From positions 7,732 through 14,010 of the forward strand of contig DNLG01000124.1 in the NCBI GenBank assembly GCA_003488525.1: 6,279 nt of DNA. Direction: 5' to 3'. A program made the position numbers and the translations under genes. Shown piece after piece: positions 1 to 6,279 of the stretch. The notes beneath the pieces are model-generated. The model saw nothing but the letters and a program-made list of their open reading frames with translations. It was not told where the DNA came from and made no database searches. Position 1 is the first letter of the stretch. Each line of letters begins with the position of its first letter. The stretch is from Bacteroidota bacterium (GTDB taxonomy: Bacteria > Bacteroidota > Ignavibacteria > Kapaibacteriales > Kapaibacteriaceae).

Positions 1-1
1 C

Positions 2-904
2 ACCAGTCTACGCTGCGGTATCCTGGGCACCACCAACGAATACAGTCAGACCTCTTCGGCCGAGCTCAGCGGTGGTCGTTTCTTCACATCGATCGAAGAC
101 TATCGAGGCGCAAAAGTTGTTGTCCTCGGCGAGGGCGTCGCAAAGGGTCTATTCCCCGGCGAAGACCCCATCGGGCAGACCATCAAGATCATTTCAGAAC
201 CCTACCGCATCATTGGCGTGATCGCCAAACGCGGGTTCCTGTTCATGGACTTTGTTGACAATCAGGTGGTCATCCCGTTGGAGTCATTTCGCTCCACGGT
301 AGGGCTTTTCGAACGCAGCGTATCGGTGGGCATCAAGTCCGGCAGCGAGCGCATGCTCGACATTGTTCGCACGGAGGCCGTTGGACACATGCGCGCCATC
401 CGCAACGTGCCACCCGGGGTGGAGGATGATTTTTCGATCAATGAAACGCAGGCCTTTGACGAGCAGGTGAAGAACATCCGTATCGGGATCTGGATCGTTG
501 GTATGGGGCTTACAATTCTCGCCTTCATCGTGGGCTCGATCGGCATCATGAATATCATGTACGTGTCGGTTACCGAGCGCACGAAAGAGATCGGTGTACG
601 CAAGGCCATCGGCGCTCGGCGCAGCTCTATCCTGCTGCAGTTTCTGATCGAGTCGTCGCTGCTGTGTGTCATCGGCGCACTGATCGCCTTTCCGTTTGCC
701 CAGCTGATCGTCGGCTCAGCCCGCTACGTTGCCGTAGACCTTCTCAATCAGGACTGGGCATCGGTGGTCAGCCCCCTGATCCCGCTCGACCTGCTGATGA
801 TCGCCGTGGGCGTTTCGATCGTTGTTGGTCTGCTGGCCGGCCTGCTGCCGGCGATCAAGGCCTCTCGGCTCGATCCCGTCGAAGCATTGAGGTACGAGCA
901 ATGA
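2..904 (+). CDS. ABC transporter permease, MacB/FtsX family (5' end missing)
   Basis: This is the C-terminal 300 residues of an inner-membrane ABC permease. The reading frame is open to the left edge, so the start lies outside. Alignment with the next gene (GRFF at visible residue 25 against GRPI at residue 144) suggests about 120 residues are missing. Visible parts in order: the end of a MacB-type periplasmic domain (the stretch with LFPGEDPIGQ, then IIGVIAKRG), a membrane helix around IVGMGLTILAFIVGSIGIMN, the FtsX-domain signature TERTKEIGVRKAIGA, two more hydrophobic helices, and the family's usual tail LDPVEALRYE. No ATPase domain is present in the visible part. Such permeases pair with a separate MacB/LolD-like ATPase and export or extrude substrates such as peptides, lipoproteins or drugs; the substrate cannot be told from this sequence. 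The stop codon overlaps the ATG of the next permease gene (ATGA), which indicates translational coupling. The family call is secure; the substrate is unknown. Confidence 0.93.
   Translation, partial: TSLRCGILGTTNEYSQTSSAELSGGRFFTSIEDYRGAKVVVLGEGVAKGLFPGEDPIGQTIKIISEPYRIIGVIAKRGFLFMDFVDNQVVIPLESFRSTVGLFERSVSVGIKSGSERMLDIVRTEAVGHMRAIRNVPPGVEDDFSINETQAFDEQVKNIRIGIWIVGMGLTILAFIVGSIGIMNIMYVSVTERTKEIGVRKAIGARRSSILLQFLIESSLLCVIGALIAFPFAQLIVGSARYVAVDLLNQDWASVVSPLIPLDLLMIAVGVSIVVGLLAGLLPAIKASRLDPVEALRYEQ
888..892 (+). promoter_or_regulatory. Ribosome binding site of second permease
   Basis: TGAGG lies 8 bases before the ATG at 901, inside the end of the upstream permease gene. It fixes the start of the second permease and supports coupled translation through the ATGA overlap. 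Confidence 0.6.
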
Positions 905-2145
905 ACGCCCTTGAATCGGTCTCCATTGCCGTTGATGCCGTGCGCTCGCAGAAGCTACGGTCGGGGCTGACGCTGCTGAGTATCTCCATCGGAGTATTTG
1001 CCATCATTGCGGCAACTTCGATCATGCAGACACTCGAACGTGCCGTGACCAGTCAGCTGGCCGACCTCGGAGAGAACTCTCTGTTGATCCAGCGAACGCC
1101 GTCGATAAACTTCGGGACGAACTGGGCCAAGATGCGGCGACGGAAGAACATCACGTACATGCAGGCCAAGGAGTTCCGTGAGCGGATGGCCACAACGCAT
1201 ATGATCACCATCAGCAACGAGAATCCCGGATTCACGGTCAAAGCTGGTGAACAATCGACCAATCCCGACGTGTCGCTCATTGGCATCGACGATATGTACT
1301 TCACCGTCAACGCCGTTTCGGTCTCCTCCGGACGTCCTATCACGGAGTCAGAGGTCGCGACGTCACGTCCAGTGGCCATCATCGGTGAAGATGTCGTTGG
1401 CTCGCTCTTTCCACGGGGCAACCCGATCGGAAAGTTGATCACGCTCAAGAACCAGACCTTTCAGGTCATCGGCGTCTTGACTCGTAAAGGGGGCATCATG
1501 GGACAGAGTCAGGACAATCGCGTGCTCATACCCATCAGCGTCTTTAACAAGTACTATACCTGGGAATGGGACGCCAGCGTCGACATCTCAGTCAAGGCGA
1601 TCAACAAGCCCATGCTGGCCGAGACCATGGATGAGGCCACCGGCATCATGCGCGCCCTGCGAGGGGTAAAGCCGTGGGAACAGAACAACTTTGAGATCGA
1701 TGCCAACGACGCGCTCTCGGGACAGTTTTCGGGGTTCTCCACCGCTCTGCTCGTCGTGGCCTGGATCAGCGGTCTGGGAGCATTGATTGCCGCCGGCATC
1801 GGAATCATGAACATGATGCTGGTAAGCGTAAAGGAGCGCACGCGCGAGATCGGCGTGCGGAAGGCACTCGGAGCGCGCCGCCGCTGGATCATTCGTCAGT
1901 TCCTGATCGAGAGCATCACGCTCTGTCAGTTCGGTGGCATCATCGGCGTGCTTGGCGGCCTTACCGCATCTTGGGGCGTAACCGAGCTACTGCGTGCCAG
2001 CACCCCGACCATCGCATATGTGTTCCCGACCACGACGGTGATCTTCAGCGTGGTCATCTGCACCGTAATCGGGCTGGCCTTCGGGACCTATCCCGCGTGG
2101 CGAGCCGCCAATCTCGATCCTATCGAAGCGCTTCGGTACGAGTAA
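901..2145 (+). CDS. ABC transporter permease, MacB/FtsX family
   Basis: A complete 414-residue inner-membrane ABC permease, paralogous to the gene just upstream. The start is the ATG overlapping the upstream TGA; it has a TGAGG ribosome site 8 bases ahead and gives the classic N-terminus with KLRSGLTLLSISIGV. The frame is open further upstream, to 664, but that part lies inside the other permease gene and is not coding. Layout: cytoplasmic start, helix 1 at about 21-42, a MacB-type periplasmic domain at about 43-278 (GR at 144-145, then LFPRGNPIGK), helix 2 at about 281-306, the cytoplasmic FtsX signature with KERTREIGVRKALGA at 311-325, helices 3 (about 339-360) and 4 (about 376-399), and the tail LDPIEALRYE. 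This is four helices, as expected for MacB/FtsX proteins, with no ATPase domain. It probably forms a heterodimer with its neighbour and uses an ATPase encoded outside the window. The substrate is not known. Confidence 0.95.
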   Translation: MNALESVSIAVDAVRSQKLRSGLTLLSISIGVFAIIAATSIMQTLERAVTSQLADLGENSLLIQRTPSINFGTNWAKMRRRKNITYMQAKEFRERMATTHMITISNENPGFTVKAGEQSTNPDVSLIGIDDMYFTVNAVSVSSGRPITESEVATSRPVAIIGEDVVGSLFPRGNPIGKLITLKNQTFQVIGVLTRKGGIMGQSQDNRVLIPISVFNKYYTWEWDASVDISVKAINKPMLAETMDEATGIMRALRGVKPWEQNNFEIDANDALSGQFSGFSTALLVVAWISGLGALIAAGIGIMNMMLVSVKERTREIGVRKALGARRRWIIRQFLIESITLCQFGGIIGVLGGLTASWGVTELLRASTPTIAYVFPTTTVIFSVVICTVIGLAFGTYPAWRAANLDPIEALRYE

Positions 2146-2169
2146 GAGGCGGCACTCGTAACTTGCCGC

Positions 2170-3549
2170 ATGGTTGGCAAACTTCTTGCACCCGAGATCG
2201 AACAGCTGGTGGCCGCGAGGGACTTCGCGACCATCCGTGAGGTGTGCATTGAATGGGATCCGGTGGAACTAGCCGATCTCGTGGCTGGCCTTCGTGAAGA
2301 GAGTCGTGTGGTCGTGTTTCGTCTTCTTCCCAAACACGTAGCGGCCGAGACGTTCTCCTATTGCGACTTCGATACGCAGCAGGAACTTCTCCACGACATG
2401 GCCCGTGAAGAAGTCGGTGCACTGCTCAATGAAATGTCGCCCGACGACCGTACGCAGCTCTTTGAAGACCTGCCCGGCAACGTTGTATCGGAGCTCATCA
2501 ACTCGCTCAGTGTGGAAGAACGTGCCGTTGCACTGGCGCTGCTGAACTGGCCTGAAGACTCTGTCGGACGTCTGATGACGCCGGATTATGTGATCGTAAA
2601 GAAGCACTGGTCCGTGCAGCAGGCGCTTGATCACATCCGCAACTACGGCAAGGATTCCGAGACCCTGAACTACGTCTATGTGACCGAGCACGGAACGCTG
2701 CTCGACGACATCCACATCCGAGAAGTCCTGCTGGCACCGGCCGACAGGAAGATCGCCGAGATCATGGACTATCGGTTTGAGTCGCTCCTTGCCACCGACG
2801 ATCAGGAGTCGGCCGTGACGGAGTTCAAACGCACCGACCGCTTTGCGCTGCCGGTGGTGGACATCGACAACAAGCTACTGGGCATTGTGACGCTTGACGA
2901 CGTTCTGGACATTGCCGAAGAGCAGGCCACGGAAGAGATGCAGAAGTTCGGTGCCGTTCAGGCGCTTGATGACACGTACATCGACGTGCCCCTCGTCGAA
3001 CTCATCCGCAAGCGCGCCACGTGGCTTGTCGTGCTCTTCGTAGGGGGCTTTCTAACCGCCACGGCGATGTCTGCCTTTGAGTCGACCATCGACAGTGCCG
3101 TGATCCTCGCGCTGTTTCTGCCCCTTATCATCTCCTCCGGCGGTAACTCCGGATCTCAGGCCGCTACGCTGATCGTTCGTGCGCTGGCTCTGGGAGAGGT
3201 GACGCTCTCTGACTGGTGGCAGATCATGCGCCGTGAGCTTGCGGCGGGTTTCGTTCTGGGAGTGATCCTTGGCGTTCTGGGGTTTGCCCGGATCATGATC
3301 GGTCAGTCCATGGACGGTACGTATGACCCGTCAACGACGCCCCTTATCGCCACCGTTATCGCCATCTCGCTCGTGGGCATCGTCATGGCCGGTACTCTGG
3401 CCGGCTCAATGCTTCCGCTACTGATGAAGCGTCTTGGCTTTGATCCCGCAGCATCGAGCGCCCCGTTCGTTGCCACGTTCAGCGACGTGACGGGGATCAT
3501 CATTTACTTTACGATTGCCACGCTGCTCTTGCGTGGCGTGCTGCTATAG
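2170..3549 (+). CDS. mgtE: Magnesium transporter MgtE
   Basis: A full-length (459-residue) MgtE, a dimeric inner-membrane Mg2+-selective channel closed by Mg2+ binding to its cytoplasmic domains. In order: a helical MgtE N domain at about 10-130, a CBS pair at about 135-260 (first repeat from GRLMTPD at 133, second ending near VTLDDVLDIAEE), a connecting plug helix, and five membrane helices from about 285 to 457. Two pore-family motifs are intact: SSGGNSGSQ at 322-330, and FVATFSDVTG at 433-442, where Asp439 matches the pore aspartate (D432) of Thermus thermophilus MgtE. The ATG at 2170 is the only plausible start after the in-frame stop of the preceding permease and gives a normal MgtE N-terminus (LLAPEIEQL), although no ribosome site stands close to it. 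It begins 25 bases after the permease stop with no room for an M-box or ykoK-type Mg2+ riboswitch, so it is probably read from the permease transcript. Its last 41 bases overlap the convergent gene. Some members of the family also carry Co2+ or other divalent ions. Confidence 0.97.
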   Translation: MVGKLLAPEIEQLVAARDFATIREVCIEWDPVELADLVAGLREESRVVVFRLLPKHVAAETFSYCDFDTQQELLHDMAREEVGALLNEMSPDDRTQLFEDLPGNVVSELINSLSVEERAVALALLNWPEDSVGRLMTPDYVIVKKHWSVQQALDHIRNYGKDSETLNYVYVTEHGTLLDDIHIREVLLAPADRKIAEIMDYRFESLLATDDQESAVTEFKRTDRFALPVVDIDNKLLGIVTLDDVLDIAEEQATEEMQKFGAVQALDDTYIDVPLVELIRKRATWLVVLFVGGFLTATAMSAFESTIDSAVILALFLPLIISSGGNSGSQAATLIVRALALGEVTLSDWWQIMRRELAAGFVLGVILGVLGFARIMIGQSMDGTYDPSTTPLIATVIAISLVGIVMAGTLAGSMLPLLMKRLGFDPAASSAPFVATFSDVTGIIIYFTIATLLLRGVLL

Positions 3550-4108
3550 CCAGAAACGCGCCATGGACGGCCGACAGGCTGGCGGCGATGATCGTCTCTA
3601 CCGTGCTGAAGGGTTCGACGCCCGGCAGACCACCGATGGCAGCCAGGGCAAAGCCAACCGTTGCAGCGAAGGCCAGCGAAATGATCGCCGGAATCACGAT
3701 CAGCGGCGTCCACCCGGGTCGGATGGCTGCCAGCAGGCCAGGGACAAAGAGGGCCGGACCCATGGTCAGCCAGATGGCGATCAGCTGCAGGTTATCTCCA
3801 GCGCTGGCGTGATGCGAGCCCCAGATGATGGGCACCCATTGCAGCAGGCTCCACACGCCCCCTGAGACAAAGGTCAACGTCACCCCCCACTGTGCAAGAC
3901 GCCCCGCAGGCGTCTCCGTGCGCGCATACGCGGCCCACCCGAAAAGGACCATCACAAGTCCGAGTGCAAGGGGCTGAGCATTTGCCAGTGGTGTTGCGAG
4001 AACGACCAGCGAGAGCGCGATCGTAACCACGCCGGCGGACATCGATACGGGGCCGACGCGGCGGGTAACCTCGCGTGCCCGATCAAGATTGGGTCTGTCT
4101 GTACGCAT
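3509..4108 (-). CDS. Unrecognised six-helix membrane protein downstream of feoB
   Basis: A 199-residue, very hydrophobic protein that I cannot assign to a family. Six membrane helices can be seen at about 20-41, 45-62, 72-95, 105-127, 132-157 and 168-190. The N-terminus (MRTDRPNLDRAREVTRR) and C-terminus (ARHARAAWQS) are both basic, so both probably face the cytoplasm, as an even helix count requires. There is no signal peptide, cysteine cluster or obvious metal-binding motif; a His pair occurs in WGSHHASAG between helices 3 and 4. The ATG at 4108 has AGG 7 bases upstream. It lies 18 bases after the feoB stop on the same strand, so it is probably the third gene of the feo operon. Its last 12 codons and stop overlap the 3' end of mgtE. 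The amino-acid make-up (clean hydrophobic blocks, charged ends) argues for a real gene over an antisense artefact. A role in iron uptake would be an inference from position only. Confidence 0.8.
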   Translation of the reverse strand: MRTDRPNLDRAREVTRRVGPVSMSAGVVTIALSLVVLATPLANAQPLALGLVMVLFGWAAYARTETPAGRLAQWGVTLTFVSGGVWSLLQWVPIIWGSHHASAGDNLQLIAIWLTMGPALFVPGLLAAIRPGWTPLIVIPAIISLAFAATVGFALAAIGGLPGVEPFSTVETIIAASLSAVHGAFLAIAARHARAAWQS

Positions 4109-4126
4109 GTTCGAACCTGTGCAGAG

Positions 4127-5959
4127 TTATCGACTCAGGATGCCAACGATCCAGGCCGAAACATAGGCCAAAACGAACGTGATGACAAAGGCCAGGGATG
4201 GCCACTTCCACGAACCGGTCTCTCGCTTCATGATCGCCATGGTGCTGATGCACTGCAGAGCAAACACGTAGAAGGCCAGCAAGGAGAGTCCTACCGAAAG
4301 CGAGTACCGAGAGCTCAGAACATCGCGCAGCTGCGTGTCATTCTCCTGCACATCGGCGGCGTAAATCTGCCCCATGGCCGCTACAAAGGTCTCCCGCGCA
4401 GCAAATGAGCTGATGATTCCCAGCGTAACGCGCCAGTCGAATCCGAGTGGTTCGAAGACCGGCTGGATTGTGCGGCCAAGATCGGCTGCATACGACTGCT
4501 CGATCTGCATGCGCGAGGCCTCGACGGGCGATGCAGCACCCGACACATCGGCGCGCGGCAGCTCGGTAAGGATCCACAGTGCAATGCTGAAGCCAAGGAT
4601 CACGGTGCCGGCCGTTGATAGAAAATCCTTACTGCGATTGACAATCGTCACCCCGAGACTCTTGGCCGATGGCAGACGGTACGGAGGGAACTCGATGAGG
4701 AACGGCACAATGCCCCCTCTGAACATTGTTCGCTTCAGTACGAGCGCGATGAGCAATCCACTTAGCGCACCTGCCGCATAGAGCGCAGCCATGACCACGG
4801 CCTGCAGAGAGAATACTCCGAGTACCGTTGTGGCAGGGATCATGGCGCCGATCAGCAGCAGATACACCGGCAGACGCGCCGAGCACGTCATGAGCGGTGT
4901 GGCCATGATGGTGGCCATGCGATCGCGGTAGGATGGAATGATGCGGGCCGACATGATGCCCGGGATCGCGCAGGCAAAAGAGCCCAGCAGCGGGATGAAG
5001 GACCGTCCCTGCAGTCCAAACAGCCCCATGGCACGATCCACCAGAAACGCTGCCCGAGCCAGATAACCGCACTCTTCCAGAAACGTCACCAGCAGGTTCA
5101 GCAGCAGGATCTGCGGAAGAAACACGACAACCGAGCCGACGCCGCCGATGATACCCTTGGTTATGAATGATGCCAGCAAAGGATTTGAAATATGTTGCTC
5201 GGCCAGGGCCTGCAGAGCGCCCACTCCGCCGTCGATGAGGTCCATAAGGGGCTGAGCCCAGGTAAAGATCGACTGGAAGAAGAGCCCCATCACGATCAGA
5301 AACGTAAGTGTACCCCATACCGGATGCAGAAGCACGGCATCAAGGCGGACACTGGTTGTGTCCGTACGACCCTCTGTCAGGACAGAATCCGACACCGTGC
5401 GCGACCACGCAAAGCGCGCGGCAATGTCAGCAGTAACGTCCACCACGGCCTTGGGCACCTGCCATTCGGCGCTCAGCAGCCCATCTCGCAGATCACCAAT
5501 GCCGATGCCTTTACGTCCGACCACGCCATGCACTGGCACACCAAGTGCATGACCAAGCGTAATGTCGTCGAAGACACCACCACGCCCCTTGACCGAATCG
5601 ACCATGGTTGCGGCGATGATCATCGGCAGGCCGAGCTCGGCCAGTTGACTGAAGAGGACCAGGCATTTGTCGGGAGCCGAGGCATTCATCACCAGCAGAA
5701 TTGCATCGGGCGCAGGGATCGCCGGATGCCGTCCGGCGAGCACATCGATCGTCATGCGTTCATCTTCCGATGCCGCAGACATGCCATAGATGCCCGGCAG
5801 ATCAATCAGTTCGACCGTTGCCGTGCCGTCGGTGATACGTCCGAGAAGGGGCTCAACGGTAACGCCCGGGAAGTTGCCCACGCGCTGGTCGAGACCCGTG
5901 AGCTCATTGAACAACGTCGACTTGCCAACGTTGGGCGTCCCGACAACTGCTACGCGCAT
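4127..5959 (-). CDS. feoB: Ferrous iron transporter FeoB
   Basis: FeoB is the inner-membrane Fe2+ uptake protein, with an N-terminal G-protein domain and a polytopic permease domain. From the chosen start (610 residues): P-loop GTPNVGKST at 7-15, G2 threonine 34 in FPGVTVE, G3 DLPG at 53-56, G4 as TMVD at 118-121, a short helical linker, and the membrane domain from about 212. The two gate motifs have their cysteines: FACAIPGIMSAR (Cys330) and TCSARLPVY (Cys359). Later come SFAARETF at 518-525 and the terminal ALQCISTMAI...RETGSWKW block. It is shorter than the common 700-770 residues but has all core parts. I chose the ATG at 5959 because TGAGG lies 5 bases upstream and MRVAVVGTPN resembles usual FeoB starts. 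The ATG at 5977 adds six residues, overlaps feoA by 11 bases and has no clear ribosome site, but is possible. Oddities: G4 has Thr where FeoB normally has Asn, the P-loop has GTPN for GNPN, and the G5 SA motif is replaced by VG. Confidence 0.97.
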   Translation of the reverse strand: MRVAVVGTPNVGKSTLFNELTGLDQRVGNFPGVTVEPLLGRITDGTATVELIDLPGIYGMSAASEDERMTIDVLAGRHPAIPAPDAILLVMNASAPDKCLVLFSQLAELGLPMIIAATMVDSVKGRGGVFDDITLGHALGVPVHGVVGRKGIGIGDLRDGLLSAEWQVPKAVVDVTADIAARFAWSRTVSDSVLTEGRTDTTSVRLDAVLLHPVWGTLTFLIVMGLFFQSIFTWAQPLMDLIDGGVGALQALAEQHISNPLLASFITKGIIGGVGSVVVFLPQILLLNLLVTFLEECGYLARAAFLVDRAMGLFGLQGRSFIPLLGSFACAIPGIMSARIIPSYRDRMATIMATPLMTCSARLPVYLLLIGAMIPATTVLGVFSLQAVVMAALYAAGALSGLLIALVLKRTMFRGGIVPFLIEFPPYRLPSAKSLGVTIVNRSKDFLSTAGTVILGFSIALWILTELPRADVSGAASPVEASRMQIEQSYAADLGRTIQPVFEPLGFDWRVTLGIISSFAARETFVAAMGQIYAADVQENDTQLRDVLSSRYSLSVGLSLLAFYVFALQCISTMAIMKRETGSWKWPSLAFVITFVLAYVSAWIVGILSR

Positions 5960-5964
5960 CCCCG

Positions 5965-5969
5965 CCTCA
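5965..5969 (-). promoter_or_regulatory. Ribosome binding site of feoB
   Basis: On the minus strand TGAGG, whose TGA is also the feoA stop codon, stands 5 bases before the ATG at 5959. It supports this ATG over the one at 5977 and implies that feoB translation follows feoA termination. The second permease gene uses the same TGAGG sequence. Confidence 0.55.
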
Positions 5970-6248
5970 GCCGGCATGTGCGCCGTTTGGCGTCCGCACT
6001 ACCAGGTGCTGATGTGCCGCATCGATAATCTCGACGATGATCGAGAGCTCTTTTCCGAGCCGCACACCCAGCCGCGACTGTCCTGTGGAGATCTCTACCG
6101 GTCCATGAAAGGGGGCTTTCCGCTCCACCGAGCAGCACACACCTTCGACCAGTCCCAGCTCCTTTGCACGCCGCACGCACGACTCCTCCCCCGCTACCGC
6201 AAGGATCCTGCATCGAGTCCCAACCGGACATTTATGAAGTGGCGGCAT
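5967..6248 (-). CDS. feoA: Ferrous iron transport accessory protein FeoA
   Basis: A 93-residue cytoplasmic FeoA protein: a small SH3-like beta-barrel thought to interact with FeoB and to be needed for Fe2+ uptake. The family pattern is visible: VGTRCRILAV at 9-18, the RRAKELGLVEG turn at 26-36 (equivalent to the usual RL..LGl.pG), a middle strand GPVEISTGQSRLGVRL, and a closing strand ELSIIVEII. The usual length is about 75-85 residues; here a short tail (QHLVVRTPNGAHAG) is added. It has five cysteines (7, 13, 24, 38, 39), many for FeoA. The start ATG at 6248 has no visible Shine-Dalgarno sequence but lies just after a promoter-like element. It is followed directly by feoB, with 7 bases between stop and start, or an 11-base overlap if the longer feoB start is used. 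Confidence 0.93.
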   Translation of the reverse strand: MPPLHKCPVGTRCRILAVAGEESCVRRAKELGLVEGVCCSVERKAPFHGPVEISTGQSRLGVRLGKELSIIVEIIDAAHQHLVVRTPNGAHAG

Positions 6249-6255
6249 GTGCTTA

Positions 6256-6272
6256 TTTGGACTGATTCCAAA
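6256..6272. promoter_or_regulatory. Perfect inverted repeat over the feoA promoter, candidate operator
   Basis: TTTGGA, five bases (CTGAT), TCCAAA: a perfect 6-bp dyad with an odd centre, 17 bp long. It overlaps the 3' half of the TATCTTTG element and the predicted transcription start, the usual place for a repressor site. The symmetry is seen directly; its role as the operator of an iron- or manganese-responsive repressor (Fur or DtxR/MntR type) is inferred from the feoAB context. It does not match the classic Fur box (GATAATGATAATCATTATC). A hairpin role is less likely because one arm would lie upstream of the predicted start. Confidence 0.45.
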
Positions 6273-6276
6273 GATA
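6269..6276 (-). promoter_or_regulatory. Candidate Bacteroidota-type promoter element of the feo operon
   Basis: Read on the minus strand, TATCTTTG matches the TAnnTTTG -7 element described for Bacteroidota sigma-A promoters. It ends 20 bases before the feoA ATG, predicting a transcription start near 6262 and a very short leader of about 15 bases. The matching -33 TTG element would lie past the window edge, so only half of the promoter can be seen. A short AT-containing match can arise by chance; its position is the main support. Confidence 0.45.
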
Positions 6277-6279
6277 CGG

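Noticed and set aside
664..900. Upstream extension of the second permease reading frame
   Set aside because: It is open but lies fully inside the first permease gene and encodes an Arg/Pro-rich non-membrane sequence. The ATG at 901 gives the normal family N-terminus and has a ribosome site.
2146..2169. Possible Mg2+ riboswitch or promoter before mgtE
   Set aside because: Only 24 bases are available and no structured leader could fit. No TAnnTTTG or -10-like element is present.
2269..2715. Minus-strand open frame of 148 codons inside mgtE
   Set aside because: It lies opposite the well-conserved MgtE N and CBS domains and shows no recognisable motif.
3550..3620. GCCAG...CTGGC and CCATGG symmetries after the mgtE stop, as a possible terminator
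   Set aside because: The stems are short or widely spaced and no T-run follows. The region is also coding on the other strand, so symmetry here is not informative.
3515..3865. Plus-strand open frame of 116 codons after mgtE
   Set aside because: The product is Gln/Arg/Gly-rich with no structure, and it lies opposite a convincing membrane-protein frame on the minus strand.
4109..4116. GTTCGAAC palindrome between feoB and the downstream gene
   Set aside because: An 8-bp palindrome is expected by chance at this scale, and nothing else supports a regulatory role.
4629..5318. Minus-strand open frame of 229 codons within feoB in another frame
   Set aside because: Its product is a low-complexity Gly/Arg/Ser-rich sequence, typical of an out-of-frame reading of a GC-rich gene. 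The FeoB frame has all the conserved motifs.
5192..6028. Long open frame on the plus strand (278 codons) antisense to feoB and the feoA end
   Set aside because: The translation is rich in His, Arg and Gln, with no hydrophobic core or motif. It is a by-product of feoB codon use on the opposite strand.

Overview
The window carries six genes in two convergent groups. The left half (plus strand) holds two tandem MacB/FtsX-type ABC permease genes, the first cut by the window edge, followed closely by an mgtE magnesium channel gene. The right half (minus strand) reads feoA, feoB, then an unrecognised six-helix membrane protein gene. Nearly every base is coding. The only non-coding stretches are 24 bp before mgtE, 18 bp after feoB, a few bases between feoA and feoB, and the 31 bp upstream of feoA at the right edge. 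There are no RNA genes, insertion sequences, CRISPR arrays or long repeats.

Organism: a bacterium of fairly high GC (judged by eye, not counted). A TATCTTTG element sits just upstream of feoA, where no ribosome binding site is visible. This matches the TAnnTTTG promoter element of Bacteroidota and relatives. With the tandem ATPase-less MacB-like permeases, it suggests the Bacteroidota/Chlorobiota (FCB) side of the tree. This is an inference; a 16S rRNA gene or whole-protein search would be needed to place it.

Left group (about 1-3549): the two permeases overlap by ATGA and are probably translationally coupled. They would form a heterodimeric transmembrane pair that works with an ABC ATPase encoded outside the window, most likely upstream. 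mgtE starts 25 bp after the second permease stop, with no Mg2+ riboswitch or visible promoter between them, so it probably shares their transcript.

Right group (about 3509-6279): feoA and feoB form a ferrous iron uptake operon. It starts from a promoter at the right edge that is overlapped by a perfect 17-bp dyad (TTTGGA-N5-TCCAAA), a plausible metalloregulator operator. A third gene 18 bp after feoB encodes a 199-residue protein with about six membrane helices and no family I recognise. Its 3' end overlaps the 3' end of mgtE by 41 bp.

The whole reads as an ordinary chromosomal region rich in membrane transport genes, especially for Fe2+ and Mg2+. I see no clear new defence or mobile system. 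The most interesting items are the dyad over the feo promoter, the altered nucleotide-binding motifs of FeoB, and the unknown membrane protein attached to the feo operon.
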